A stretch of DNA of 8,883 bases from Pseudomonadota bacterium (lineage in GTDB: Bacteria > Desulfobacterota > Desulfobacteria > Desulfobacterales > Desulfobacteraceae): contig JAHIVS010000128.1 of NCBI GenBank assembly GCA_018816605.1, positions 1 to 8,883 of the forward strand. The letters run 5' to 3'. Each line of letters starts with the position of its first letter. The first letter of the stretch is position 1. Made by a program: the position numbers and the translations under genes. Of this stretch, positions 1 through 6,101 are shown piece after piece. The notes under the pieces were generated by a model. It did no database searches. It was not told where the DNA came from and saw nothing but the letters and a program-made list of their open reading frames with translations.

Positions 1-58
1 CAACGAATAAGGATAGATCGTGTGAGGAACGAACCACGATCTTATCCGGTTGTTGAAC
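1..58. repeat. Imperfect hairpin at left edge, attC-like
   Basis: GGATA+GATCGTG (11-22) pairs with CACGATC+TATCC (35-47), giving 12 bp with one extra base (T42) and a 12-nt loop. Outside this stem are an unpaired asymmetric spacer (5-10 against 48-51) and then CAAC (1-4) pairing with GTTG (52-55 of GTTGAAC). The order core box, unpaired spacer, stem with an extrahelical base and loop matches the architecture of integron attC sites, and GTTGAAC fits the GTTRRRY core. It could equally be a structure flanking or belonging to the IS91 origin end. The outer three bases of the left core would lie outside the window, so the box is incomplete here. Confidence 0.5.
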
Positions 59-256
59 GAGCCCGGAATCACTATATATAAGAAAATATATTTCAGGAGA
101 TAGGGAGGGGACGATGCACCTCAAAAAACGCATGCATTTTCAAGGCGTACCAGTGCCATAACCAGAAAAACTGGCCACAGGAAAATTGTTCTATATCATC
201 TAGTGATTGCGCCTCCTGGTTTTATATGAACGCCTGGTTTCTGCCATCAAAGACCA
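59..256. other. Non-coding left subterminal region of the element
   Basis: No convincing gene. On the minus strand this is the sequence downstream of the transposase, where the origin of rolling-circle transfer of IS91 elements lies. It holds an AT-rich block (71-92), a direct repeat CCTGGTTT at 215-222 and 233-240, and a small hairpin CCAG-AAAAA-CTGG at 162-174. A 15-codon plus-strand reading frame at 114-161 has a purine-rich leader but no recognisable product. Confidence 0.4.
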
Positions 257-1306
257 TCATCCGGATTCCAATGCGAACTGCCGGAAACCTAAAACAATCA
301 TCACTGACCGGCAGCAGGGACACTTAAAAACAGGCCTGGGTCTTTGTTGAATCCCGGGAATAATAACATGCAAAATGAATTGAACCAAAGTCAGCAGCTT
401 TTTGGCATTGCCATGAAGAAACCCATAATCCCGTACTCTTCTGAAACCTTTAGGAAGGACATGCTGCATGACCAGGAATAAAAAATCTTCCCCGTCGAGA
501 GTACGGTGTCTTGTTTTATCGGTGTCACTTTCGATATAACGGAAAGTGACTTTGCCGTCATGGTTGGAAACAATATTTTTTTCACTGATGACTCCACGGT
601 ATAAATACCGGGACAGGTATTTCAGGGCGGTGATACCTTTTCCCACACGGGAACAGTCAACCACCCATTCTCCAGGAACTTTTCCGGGAATAGGCAGTTT
701 GTTTTCATTTAATACAGCCAGAAAACGGGCACGAAAAACCTTGGCCAGATTTTTTTTGTTAAACAGGTACTTGCCTTTATTCTTTTTCCATTGACGTCTG
801 GAGGTATCAACACCACCGCCGGGAATCACAACGTGGATGTGGGGATGATAATCCAGTTTCCTGTTATGGGTATGCAAAACCATGGTCATGCCGATTTGGG
901 CTCCCAGATTTTTAGAATTTAACCCAAAGTCCTTCAAGGTGCTTGCAACACAAAAGAAAAAGATCGAATAGACCTGTTTTTGATAGTGCCAGGCCAGGGA
1001 TCTTAATTGGTACGGTAATGTAAAGGTTGTCATGAAATAGAGAACCGGCAATAATTTTCCCTGCTGCCGGTCAATCCATTGGGATGCCTCATGGTTCTGG
1101 CATTTCGGGCAACTCCGGTGACCACAGGATAAAGGTTTCCATTCCCCATGGCTGCAATCCGGGCATTGAACAAAAAGTTCACCCGAATCAGGTGTGCGGC
1201 AGCGGCAAATGGCATTTAATGCCTTCAAGTGGCTGGGCAGCAGGGTCGCAGCATATTTGGTTTTAAAGGCGGTATAGTATTGATTGATAATTTTAGCCAT
1301 GTCCAT
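257..1306 (-). CDS. IS91 family transposase (HUH/Y2 rolling-circle type)
   Basis: This 349-residue transposase nicks and rejoins single-stranded DNA to move the element by rolling-circle transfer. The N-terminal zinc-binding region has Cys at about 34, 36, 48, 51, 61, 66 and 69 (the last group as SCGHRSCPKC). The metal-binding HUH motif reads HPHIH at about 154-158. The paired tyrosines are in YLSRYLYRG at about 230-238, giving the Y-x3-Y spacing of the family. A Cys pair near the C terminus (CPCC) may form another zinc knuckle. I chose ATG 1306 because AGGAAGG lies 7 nt upstream; a GTG at 1312 would add two residues and overlap the recombinase stop. That stop (TGA, 1311-1309) is 2 nt before the ATG, so translation is probably coupled. 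Length and motifs look intact, so the protein could be active. Confidence 0.92.
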   Translation of the reverse strand: MDMAKIINQYYTAFKTKYAATLLPSHLKALNAICRCRTPDSGELFVQCPDCSHGEWKPLSCGHRSCPKCQNHEASQWIDRQQGKLLPVLYFMTTFTLPYQLRSLAWHYQKQVYSIFFFCVASTLKDFGLNSKNLGAQIGMTMVLHTHNRKLDYHPHIHVVIPGGGVDTSRRQWKKNKGKYLFNKKNLAKVFRARFLAVLNENKLPIPGKVPGEWVVDCSRVGKGITALKYLSRYLYRGVISEKNIVSNHDGKVTFRYIESDTDKTRHRTLDGEDFLFLVMQHVLPKGFRRVRDYGFLHGNAKKLLTLVQFILHVIIPGIQQRPRPVFKCPCCRSVMIVLGFRQFALESG

Positions 1307-1308
1307 GA

Positions 1309-2213
1309 TCACACCTTCCTTAAATCAAAATGAAGGGTGTTCACCAGATCATTGATGGTGATTCTGCTTTCTTTTTCAGTGATACCGGTCAAGTGGGTGT
1401 AACGGGCGGTTGTTTCCGGCCTGGAATGGCCCAAAAGGGATTGAATATGCCGAAGACTTAAGCCGCGCTCAAGTAAATGTGTGGCAAAGCTGTGGCGCAG
1501 CGAATGAATACTGACTTTTTTTTAATACCACATTCGGCAACCGCCACTTTCATGGCGTGTTGCGTACCGCCCTTATTCATATGAGTTTTTGCCTTTTGAA
1601 TGGTTTTCATAGAACCCTTGGCGTTCGGGAATAGTAATTGTGGATGACGGTGTCTGCTCCAAAGAGTTCGCAATGCCTGTAGCGTCAAATCCGGCAATGG
1701 TACAAACCGGTCCTTAAGGCCTTTCCCATGCCGGATATGAACCCGTTTAAGTTTGGCATCGATATCCCGGACCTGGAGTGACAGCGCTTCTGATAAACGC
1801 AACCCCATGGAATAAGTGGCCAAAAAGAATACACGGTAACGTAATTGTCGAGTGGTACCAATGAGCGTTTCTATCTCAGCAGATGAGAGAATATCCGGAA
1901 TGGTCTTGACCTTTGGCGGCTTGATGATATTAATCCACTGCCAGTCAACCTTGAGCACATGTCGCCAAAAAAATTGCAGGCCGTTTCTTTCTACTTTGAC
2001 CGTACTCCAGGAATGGGTTTCAAGAAACTGACTAAAATAATCTTCCAGTTGATCCGGGGTCAATTTATCCGGGCAGCAGTCAAAATACTTGGTAATCCTG
2101 CGGATGGCCCTGGCGTAATTATCAATGGTACTGTGGCTTAGACCCTGAAGTTTGAGTAATCTTAAGTGACGTTGATAGAGTTCATTAAATCGTTTTGTTT
2201 GGGTTTTGTTCAT
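1309..2213 (-). CDS. Tyrosine recombinase/integrase, frame broken at A8 tract (possible -1 programmed frameshift)
   Basis: This is a Xer-like site-specific recombinase carried with the IS91 transposase. The start is ATG 2213, with AAAGGAG at 2226-2220. The zero frame gives an N-terminal SAM-like core-binding domain (about 10-95) and the first half of the catalytic domain with Arg139 (GLRLSEA) and Lys164 (HGKG). It then stops at 1458 after a nonsense tail, without the remaining catalytic residues. A -1 shift at the A-AAA-AAG heptamer (1521-1515) restores HSLRHSF (His237, Arg240), LLGHS (His263) and the nucleophile in ARYTHL (Tyr272), ending at TGA 1311-1309 as a 301-residue protein of normal family length. 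The repaired C terminus is well conserved, so the gene is either programmed to shift or was recently broken by loss of one A. It is co-directional with the transposase and lies just upstream of it. Confidence 0.85.
1515..1523 (-). promoter_or_regulatory. A8G slippery tract, candidate -1 frameshift site
   Basis: Read on the minus strand, the zero-frame codons are ATT AAA AAA AAG. This contains A-AAA-AAG in the phase used by bacterial -1 frameshift sites such as dnaX and many IS3-type transposases. Slipping back one base gives K-K-K then V-S-I-H-S, matching the recombinase family. I saw no strong upstream anti-SD pairing element, and only weak downstream pairing (GCTGCGC with GAGCGCGG). Confidence 0.5.
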
Positions 2214-2230
2214 GGTAAACTCCTTTGGTT

Positions 2231-2258
2231 TATAAGTGTCCGATATTGAACACTTATA
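2231..2258. promoter_or_regulatory. 28-bp palindrome, possible recombinase operator or dif-like core site
   Basis: The 9-bp arms TATAAGTGT (2231-2239) and ACACTTATA (2250-2258) are perfect inverted repeats around 10 nt. Counted as 11+6+11, the total of 28 bp equals the core-site layout used by Xer-type tyrosine recombinases. A third half-site, ACACTTAT, is at 2267-2274. The right arm overlaps the predicted -10 of the recombinase, so self-repression is the simplest reading; a recombination site is the alternative. Confidence 0.55.
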
Positions 2259-2280
2259 GGAGTTATACACTTATTTTGAA
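2253..2280 (-). promoter_or_regulatory. Putative sigma70-type promoter for recombinase-transposase pair
   Basis: On the minus strand TTCAAA (2280-2275) and TATAAG (2258-2253) are separated by 16 nt, giving 4/6 and 5/6 matches to the sigma70 boxes. The start site would fall inside the palindrome, about 30 nt before the ribosome binding site AAAGGAG (2226-2220). Confidence 0.4.
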
Positions 2281-2310
2281 TTTTTTTCTGCCGCGGCAGC
2301 GGCTCCGTTC

Positions 2311-2359
2311 AACAATCCAAATGAAAACGAAAACGGATAATCGGCTTATTTGGTGTGTT
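2311..2359. repeat. Hairpin 1 of 3 in the structured region
   Basis: AACAATCCAAAT (2311-2322) pairs with ATTTGGTGTGTT (2348-2359) at 10 of 12 positions, with a 2-nt internal mismatch and a 25-nt loop. The left arm belongs to GTTCAAC (2307-2313). If GTTAGGA (2357-2363) is taken as the partner core, the unit is 57 bp, which is the lower size limit of attC sites, but the outer core bases do not pair. Confidence 0.4.
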
Positions 2360-2360
2360 A

Positions 2361-2420
2361 GGAGGACTGGGGCAAATCAAAACTTCAGCAGCAGCCAAGG
2401 TGAAGTTACCACCCCACTCC
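2361..2420. repeat. Hairpin 2 of 3 in the structured region
   Basis: There are three nested pairings: GGAG (2361-2364) with CTCC (2417-2420), TGGGG (2368-2372) with CCCCA (2412-2416), and AACTTC (2381-2386) with GAAGTT (2402-2407). They are separated by unpaired bulges. No T-run follows, so it is not a terminator. Confidence 0.45.
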
Positions 2421-2427
2421 CCGGGCC

Positions 2428-2469
2428 GTTGAACAAGCCACTGCACATGGACAAGCCAGTGAGTTCAAC
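2428..2469. repeat. Hairpin 3 of 3, GTTGAAC/GTTCAAC arms
   Basis: The outer arms GTTGAAC (2428-2434) and GTTCAAC (2463-2469) pair perfectly. Inner arms CACTG (2439-2443) and CAGTG (2457-2461) follow after an asymmetric spacer. The sequence AACAAGCCACTGCAC resembles the left half of many integron attC sites, but at 42 bp the unit is shorter than any known attC. It ends 24 nt before the selenoprotein start, so it may instead act in that mRNA leader. Confidence 0.45.
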
Positions 2470-2493
2470 ATTGGGTGAATAAAAAGGAGAAGC

Positions 2494-2937
2494 ATGGTGT
2501 CAATCAAAGCAGATAACGCAACCCAAAAGTTTTTGAGTGGATACAACTGAGCACAATCAGTGGTTTACGCTTTCCGGGAAGAAAGCGGCTTGTCAGAGGA
2601 AATGGCCCTGAAGATCGCGTGTGGTTTAGGTGCCGGCATGGCACGAAAAGGAGAAGTCTGCGGTGCAGTAACAGGAGGCATCCTTGTCTTGGGAATGCGG
2701 CATGGCAGGGGCAGCAAAGACGATAGGTCTGCCCAGGAGCGGACCTATGCTAAAACGCGGGAGCTCATGGACCGTTTTTCTGAAAAGCATGGCACGGTTA
2801 TTTGCCGTAATTTGCTGAATGGGTGTGAGTTGACGACCAAAGAAGGTCAGAAATACTTCATGGACAATGATTTGCTTAACAAAGTATGTGTGCCGTGCGT
2901 TCAAAGCGTCATCCTGATTCTTGAGGGCAATCTCTAG
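2494..2937 (+). CDS. Putative selenoprotein of the C_GCAxxG_C_C redox family (UGA = Sec19)
   Basis: This family (PF09719/TIGR01909) consists of cytoplasmic proteins of about 140 residues with conserved Cys, predicted to be redox-active; the substrate is unknown. Translation from ATG 2494 (GGAG at 2486-2489) gives 147 residues if TGA at 2548-2550 is read through. The context FLSGYN-U-AQSV is the family's first motif, normally FLxGYNCAQSV, so UGA sits exactly where the first conserved Cys belongs. The other family residues are present: Cys56 in CGAVTGG, Cys104 and Cys111 (CRNLLNGC), and Cys132/Cys135 (CVPC). Family similarity begins before the UGA in the same frame, so a start after it would remove the N-terminal motif. 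A stem-loop at 2568-2587 fits a bacterial SECIS. A Cys-to-stop mutation is the alternative, but it would not explain the stem-loop. Confidence 0.85.
2548..2550 (+). other. In-frame UGA, predicted selenocysteine codon
   Basis: Codon 19 of the C_GCAxxG_C_C protein. Flanking codons encode Tyr-Asn before and Ala-Gln-Ser-Val after, the usual surroundings of the first conserved Cys. Confidence 0.82.
2568..2587 (+). promoter_or_regulatory. Candidate bacterial SECIS stem-loop
   Basis: CGCTTTC (2568-2574) and GAAAGCG (2581-2587) form a perfect 7-bp stem closing the six-base loop CGGGAA. The apical loop starts 24 nt after the UGA, inside the roughly 16-37 nt window used for bacterial SECIS elements. 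It has G at its second position, as expected for SelB recognition. It lies within the coding sequence, as bacterial SECIS elements do. Confidence 0.78.
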
Positions 2938-2940
2938 GAT

Positions 2941-2975
2941 AGCCAAGTCTGTCGTTTCACCTGATTCGCTTGGCT
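2941..2975 (+). terminator. Inverted repeat after the selenoprotein gene, weak terminator candidate
   Basis: AGCCAAG (2941-2947) and CTTGGCT (2969-2975) are perfect 7-bp arms beginning 4 nt after the stop, with a 21-nt loop. No T-run follows, so intrinsic termination is doubtful; it may only protect the 3' end. Confidence 0.3.
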
Positions 2976-2994
2976 CCCCGGCGACAACCATGTC

Positions 2995-3052
2995 TTTTGA
3001 GATTTCAAAAACGAATCAAGATATTGAATTTTTTAATAATACCTGTTAAAAA
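2995..3052 (+). promoter_or_regulatory. Palindrome and possible promoter before the radical SAM gene
   Basis: TTTTGA (2995-3000) and TCAAAA (3005-3010) form a 16-bp operator-like palindrome. Downstream, TTGAAT (3024-3029) and TAAAAA (3047-3052) are spaced by 17 nt and match the sigma70 boxes at 4/6 each, in a strongly AT-rich stretch. The evidence is weak and no regulator is suggested. Confidence 0.3.
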
Positions 3053-3083
3053 GAAATTTTGACTTTTTAAGGGGTTGCCGTAT

Positions 3084-3953
3084 ATGCACTACGAAGGAAT
3101 GATCATCCGCCCGCCCAGCGAGGCAAATAGTATTTTACTGCAGGTCACCCTGGGCTGTTCCCATAACAAATGCACCTTTTGCCCCACCTTCCGGGCCAAG
3201 CGATTCACCATCAAAAAAGATGATATTATTTTTAAGGATATTGAATTTGCCAGGGACAACTGCCGCCGCCAGAACCGGTTGTTTATCTGTGACGGGGACG
3301 CCATGATTGTCCCCCAGAAACGGCTGGTTCCCATCCTGGAGCGGATTCGTGACCGCCTGCCCTGGGTGGAACGAATTGGGCTCTATGCCAATACAAAGGG
3401 CATTGGCATGAAAACCGATGAACAGCTGAAGGAACTCAAATCCCTGGGCGTGGACATTGCCTATATGGGTCTTGAGTCTGGAGACGATGTGGTGCTCAAA
3501 GCGGTTTGCAAAGGGGCCACTGCAGAAAAAATGATCCAAATGGGCAGACGGGTTAAGGCCTCGGGGATCAAATTGTCGGTCACGGTCCTGGTGGGGTTGG
3601 GAGGACGTGAAAGATCCATGGTCCATGCCCAGGAAACAGGTCGGGTGTTGTCGGCCATCGATCCTGACTTTGTAGGGGCCTTAAGCCTTATGCTGGTTCC
3701 GGGAACCGAACTTTACGACCAATACGAGCAGGGCCGGTTTGTGCTCATCGACCCGGAAGAAATGCTGGCCGAGCTGGGAGGGATGATTGCTGCCACCCAT
3801 CTGACAGACGGGCTTTTCCATGCAAATCACGCATCCAATTATCTGCCCATCCGGGCCAGATTGCCCAGGGACAAAGAAAAAACCCTTGAATTGATATCAC
3901 AGGCACTCAAAGGAAAGATAAAATTAAAACCCGAATCCATGAGAGCCTTGTAA
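3084..3953 (+). CDS. Radical SAM protein with CX4CX2C cluster motif
   Basis: This 289-residue protein is built on a radical SAM core, which binds a 4Fe-4S cluster and SAM; the substrate is not known. The cluster Cys are 25, 30 and 33 in [11 protein letters not shown]. The first gap is four residues rather than the classical three, which is usual for this Elp3/COG1032-like branch with a conserved GCSHNxCTFC. Later motifs are YMGLESGDD (the SAM-contacting strand) and VTVLVGLGG. There is no B12-binding or extra cluster domain. ATG 3084 is preceded by AAGGGG at 9 nt; a TTG at 3075 would add three residues but has no spacing to that site. Transketolase follows after 31 nt in the same direction, so co-transcription is likely, although no functional link is evident. 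Confidence 0.88.
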   Translation: MHYEGMIIRPPSEANSILLQVTLGCSHNKCTFCPTFRAKRFTIKKDDIIFKDIEFARDNCRRQNRLFICDGDAMIVPQKRLVPILERIRDRLPWVERIGLYANTKGIGMKTDEQLKELKSLGVDIAYMGLESGDDVVLKAVCKGATAEKMIQMGRRVKASGIKLSVTVLVGLGGRERSMVHAQETGRVLSAIDPDFVGALSLMLVPGTELYDQYEQGRFVLIDPEEMLAELGGMIAATHLTDGLFHANHASNYLPIRARLPRDKEKTLELISQALKGKIKLKPESMRAL

Positions 3954-3984
3954 CAATAAATTAAATTACAGGAGAAGAAAAAAA

Positions 3985-5994
3985 ATGGCAGATGCCAGAG
4001 AAACCCTTGACCAATTAACCGTCAACACCATTCGAACCCTTTGCATGGACGCTGTCCAGAAAGCCAATTCAGGCCATCCTGGTGCGCCCATGGGGCTGGC
4101 ACCGACAGCCTACGTGCTGTTCAAACTATTCTTGAAACACAATCCCAAAAATCCTGCCTGGATTGATAGGGATCGGTTTGTCCTGTCCGGGGGCCATGCA
4201 TCTTCCCTGCTCTACAGCCTTTTGTATCTGTTCGGATACGGCCTGGAGATTGAGGATCTGAAAAACTTCAGACAATGGGGATCCAGAACCCCTGGTCACC
4301 CCGAGTACGGAGACACCCCCGGGGTTGAAACCACCACAGGCCCTCTGGGTCAGGGAATTGCCAATGCCGTGGGCATGGCCATTGCCGAACGCCATCTGGC
4401 GGCAAGATTTAACATGGAAGACGGGGAATTGATAAACCATCACACCTATGCCATGTGCGGAGACGGGGATCTCATGGAAGGGGTGGCCATGGAAGCGGTT
4501 TCCCTTGCCGGACACCTGGGTCTTGGACGGCTGATCTTAATTTATGATGACAACGCCATCACCATTGAAGGCGCCACTTCCATTGCGTTTACGGAAAACG
4601 TTCGGGCCAAGTTTGAGGCCATGAACTGGCATGTGGTTGAAGTTTCGGACGGCAATGATCTGGAACAAATTGCCAAGGCCATCCAGGCGGGAAAGGATGC
4701 CGTGTCACGGCCTACCCTGGTTAAGGTTTCCACCCATATCGCCTACGGCAGTCCCAACAAGCAGGATACGGCAGATGCCCATGGCTCGCCCCTGGGAGAC
4801 GAGGAAATCCGTTTGGTCAAGGAATTCTACGGCGTTCCTTCGGACAAGACCTTTTATGTGCCCGAAGCCGTGCTGGAAAATACCAGAAAAGCGGTGACCT
4901 ATGGACAAGGGTTTGAAGACACCTGGCAGGAAATTTTCGACGTCTACAAAGGCGAGTATCCCGACCAGGCCGCCCAGTTTGTGGATGCCGTCTCAGGGTT
5001 TTTGACCCAGGGATGGGACGCAGATATACCGGTTTTTAAAGTTGAGGACGGGCCCGTGGCCACCCGGGCCGCATCGGGAAAAGTGCTCAATGCCATTGCC
5101 GATAACCTGCCCGTGCTCATGGGCGGGTCCGCAGATCTTGCCCCCTCCAATAAAACCTATTTGACCAACGCCACCGTGTTCCAGAAGGATGCATGGAAGG
5201 GCAGAAATATCCGGTTTGGTGTGCGGGAGCATGCCATGGGAGCCATCATGTCCGGCATGTACCTGCATTCCGGGGTCCGGCCCTTTGGCGGGACCTTTCT
5301 GGTCTTTGCCGACTATATGCGGGGGGCCATTCGGGTGGCAAGCCTGATGAAACTGCCGATTATCTATGTGTTTACCCATGATTCGGTGGCCGTGGGAGAA
5401 GACGGCCCCACCCATCAGCCGGTTGAACACCTGGCATCCCTGCGCGCCATTCCCGGCCTTAACGTGATCCGGCCGGCGGACGCCAATGAAACCGCCCTTG
5501 CCTGGAAACAGGCCCTGACCACAATGGATTCTCCGACAGCCCTGATCCTAAGCCGCCAGAAACTGCCCACCCTGGATGTGTCCCAGAGGGACGGCGAGTT
5601 CAACTATGGTGCTTACACCATCAAAGATGCAGGGGACAGAGCCGATCTTCTGCTGTTGGCATCCGGGTCTGAGGTGCATATCTGTCTTGCGGCGGCCCGG
5701 ATTCTTGAAGACGACCACAAGATTCTGGCATCTGTTGTTTCCATGCCGTGCTGGGAGTCGTTTGAAAAATCCCCGGCCCCTTACAAGGAGAGAATTCTGC
5801 CGTCTGGTGTGACCCGGAGACTGGCAGTTGAAGCCGGGATCACCATGGGATGGCACAAATATGTGGGAATGAACGGCAGGATCATCGGGATTGATCGGTT
5901 CGGGGCCTCTGCACCCGGCGGAACCGTGCTCAAAGAGTATGGGTTCTCCCCGGAAAATATTGTGAAAAACGCATTGGATCTGGTTAAAAAATAA
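3985..5994 (+). CDS. tkt: Transketolase
   Basis: This is a thiamine-diphosphate enzyme that moves two-carbon ketol units between sugar phosphates in the non-oxidative pentose phosphate pathway. At 669 residues it is close to the usual bacterial length (E. coli TktA, 663). The pyrophosphate-binding motif is GDGDL (159-163) with DDN at 188-190. Substrate/TPP histidines are in SGHPGAP (29-35) and DAHGSP (264-269). The pyrimidine domain has GVREH with the catalytic Glu415, and [12 protein letters not shown] (471-482). A C-terminal domain follows. The start ATG is supported by AGGAG 10 nt upstream. The protein appears complete and unexceptional. The adjacent downstream gene encodes a YjbQ protein with reported thiamine-phosphate synthase side activity. 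Confidence 0.97.
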   Translation: MADARETLDQLTVNTIRTLCMDAVQKANSGHPGAPMGLAPTAYVLFKLFLKHNPKNPAWIDRDRFVLSGGHASSLLYSLLYLFGYGLEIEDLKNFRQWGSRTPGHPEYGDTPGVETTTGPLGQGIANAVGMAIAERHLAARFNMEDGELINHHTYAMCGDGDLMEGVAMEAVSLAGHLGLGRLILIYDDNAITIEGATSIAFTENVRAKFEAMNWHVVEVSDGNDLEQIAKAIQAGKDAVSRPTLVKVSTHIAYGSPNKQDTADAHGSPLGDEEIRLVKEFYGVPSDKTFYVPEAVLENTRKAVTYGQGFEDTWQEIFDVYKGEYPDQAAQFVDAVSGFLTQGWDADIPVFKVEDGPVATRAASGKVLNAIADNLPVLMGGSADLAPSNKTYLTNATVFQKDAWKGRNIRFGVREHAMGAIMSGMYLHSGVRPFGGTFLVFADYMRGAIRVASLMKLPIIYVFTHDSVAVGEDGPTHQPVEHLASLRAIPGLNVIRPADANETALAWKQALTTMDSPTALILSRQKLPTLDVSQRDGEFNYGAYTIKDAGDRADLLLLASGSEVHICLAAARILEDDHKILASVVSMPCWESFEKSPAPYKERILPSGVTRRLAVEAGITMGWHKYVGMNGRIIGIDRFGASAPGGTVLKEYGFSPENIVKNALDLVKK

Positions 5995-6025
5995 GCGGCC
6001 AGTGCATTGATTTCGGCCATTAAAG

Positions 6026-6072
6026 CCACCATGAAGCGGCATGAAGAAACAAAAATGTCTGCTTCATGGTGG
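6026..6072 (+). terminator. 12-bp inverted repeat between tkt and the YjbQ gene
   Basis: CCACCATGAAGC (6026-6037) and GCTTCATGGTGG (6061-6072) are perfectly complementary around a 23-nt loop. A T-rich stretch (ATCTTTCATTTTTA) follows. It starts 32 nt after the tkt stop and ends 29 nt before the next ATG. A terminator or attenuator that lowers read-through into the YjbQ gene is the simplest role; the long loop and the interrupted T-run make this uncertain. Confidence 0.5.
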
Positions 6073-6101
6073 ATCTTTCATTTTTATAAAGGGAGACGGT
6101 T

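Larger units (their letters stand above)
59..2306 (-). mobile_element. IS91-type rolling-circle element with tyrosine recombinase and Y2 transposase
   Basis: Two minus-strand genes, a tyrosine recombinase followed by an IS91-family HUH transposase, make up the element. Some IS91-family members are known to carry an extra integrase gene upstream of the transposase. IS91 elements insert next to GAAC/CAAG (GTTC/CTTG on the other strand) at the origin end and make no target duplication. On the left, GAAC at 55-58 directly precedes GAGCC; on the right, GGCTCC directly precedes GTTC at 2307-2310. The two ends are therefore inverted copies of TTGTTGAACG(G)AGCC. I used these as tentative limits, giving about 2.25 kb, a normal size for this arrangement. 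Other GAAC or CAAG tetramers at 141-144 and 228-231 could be the true origin end, so the genes are firm and the boundaries are not. Confidence 0.6.
2214..2493. other. Structured non-coding region between recombinase and selenoprotein genes
   Basis: This 280-nt gap holds the recombinase promoter and palindrome (2231-2280), the perfect GC palindrome CTGCCGCGGCAG (2288-2299), three successive hairpins (2311-2359, 2361-2420, 2428-2469) and the ribosome binding site of the next gene (2486-2489). An open frame across it (2225-2482, plus) has no start signal and no family resemblance. The right end of the mobile element lies somewhere inside; no clear promoter for the selenoprotein gene was found. 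Confidence 0.55.

Noticed and set aside
114..161. 15-codon frame left of the transposase
   Set aside because: It has a purine-rich leader but is too short, unrecognised and lies in the element's subterminal region.
215..240. CCTGGTTT direct repeat as a replication iteron
   Set aside because: Only two 8-bp copies, which can arise by chance; noted as part of the subterminal region only.
2307..2434. A 128-bp attC site bounded by GTTCAAC and GTTGAAC
   Set aside because: The outer cores pair, but the sequences just inside them (AATCCAAATG and CCCCGGGCC) do not, so no single attC fold spans the interval.
1..2469. A chromosomal integron cassette array
   Set aside because: No IntI-type integrase (the recombinase is a generic IS91-associated type), no second standard attC and no cassette genes are visible; only isolated attC-like folds.
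2225..2482. 85-codon plus-strand open frame ending just before the selenoprotein start
   Set aside because: No ribosome binding site at the start, it covers the recombinase promoter and three hairpins, and the translation has no family-like character.
2560..2937. Start of the C_GCAxxG_C_C protein after the UGA
   Set aside because: It would need a GTG with no ribosome binding site and would drop the FLSGYN-x-AQSV motif, which is encoded in the same frame before the UGA.
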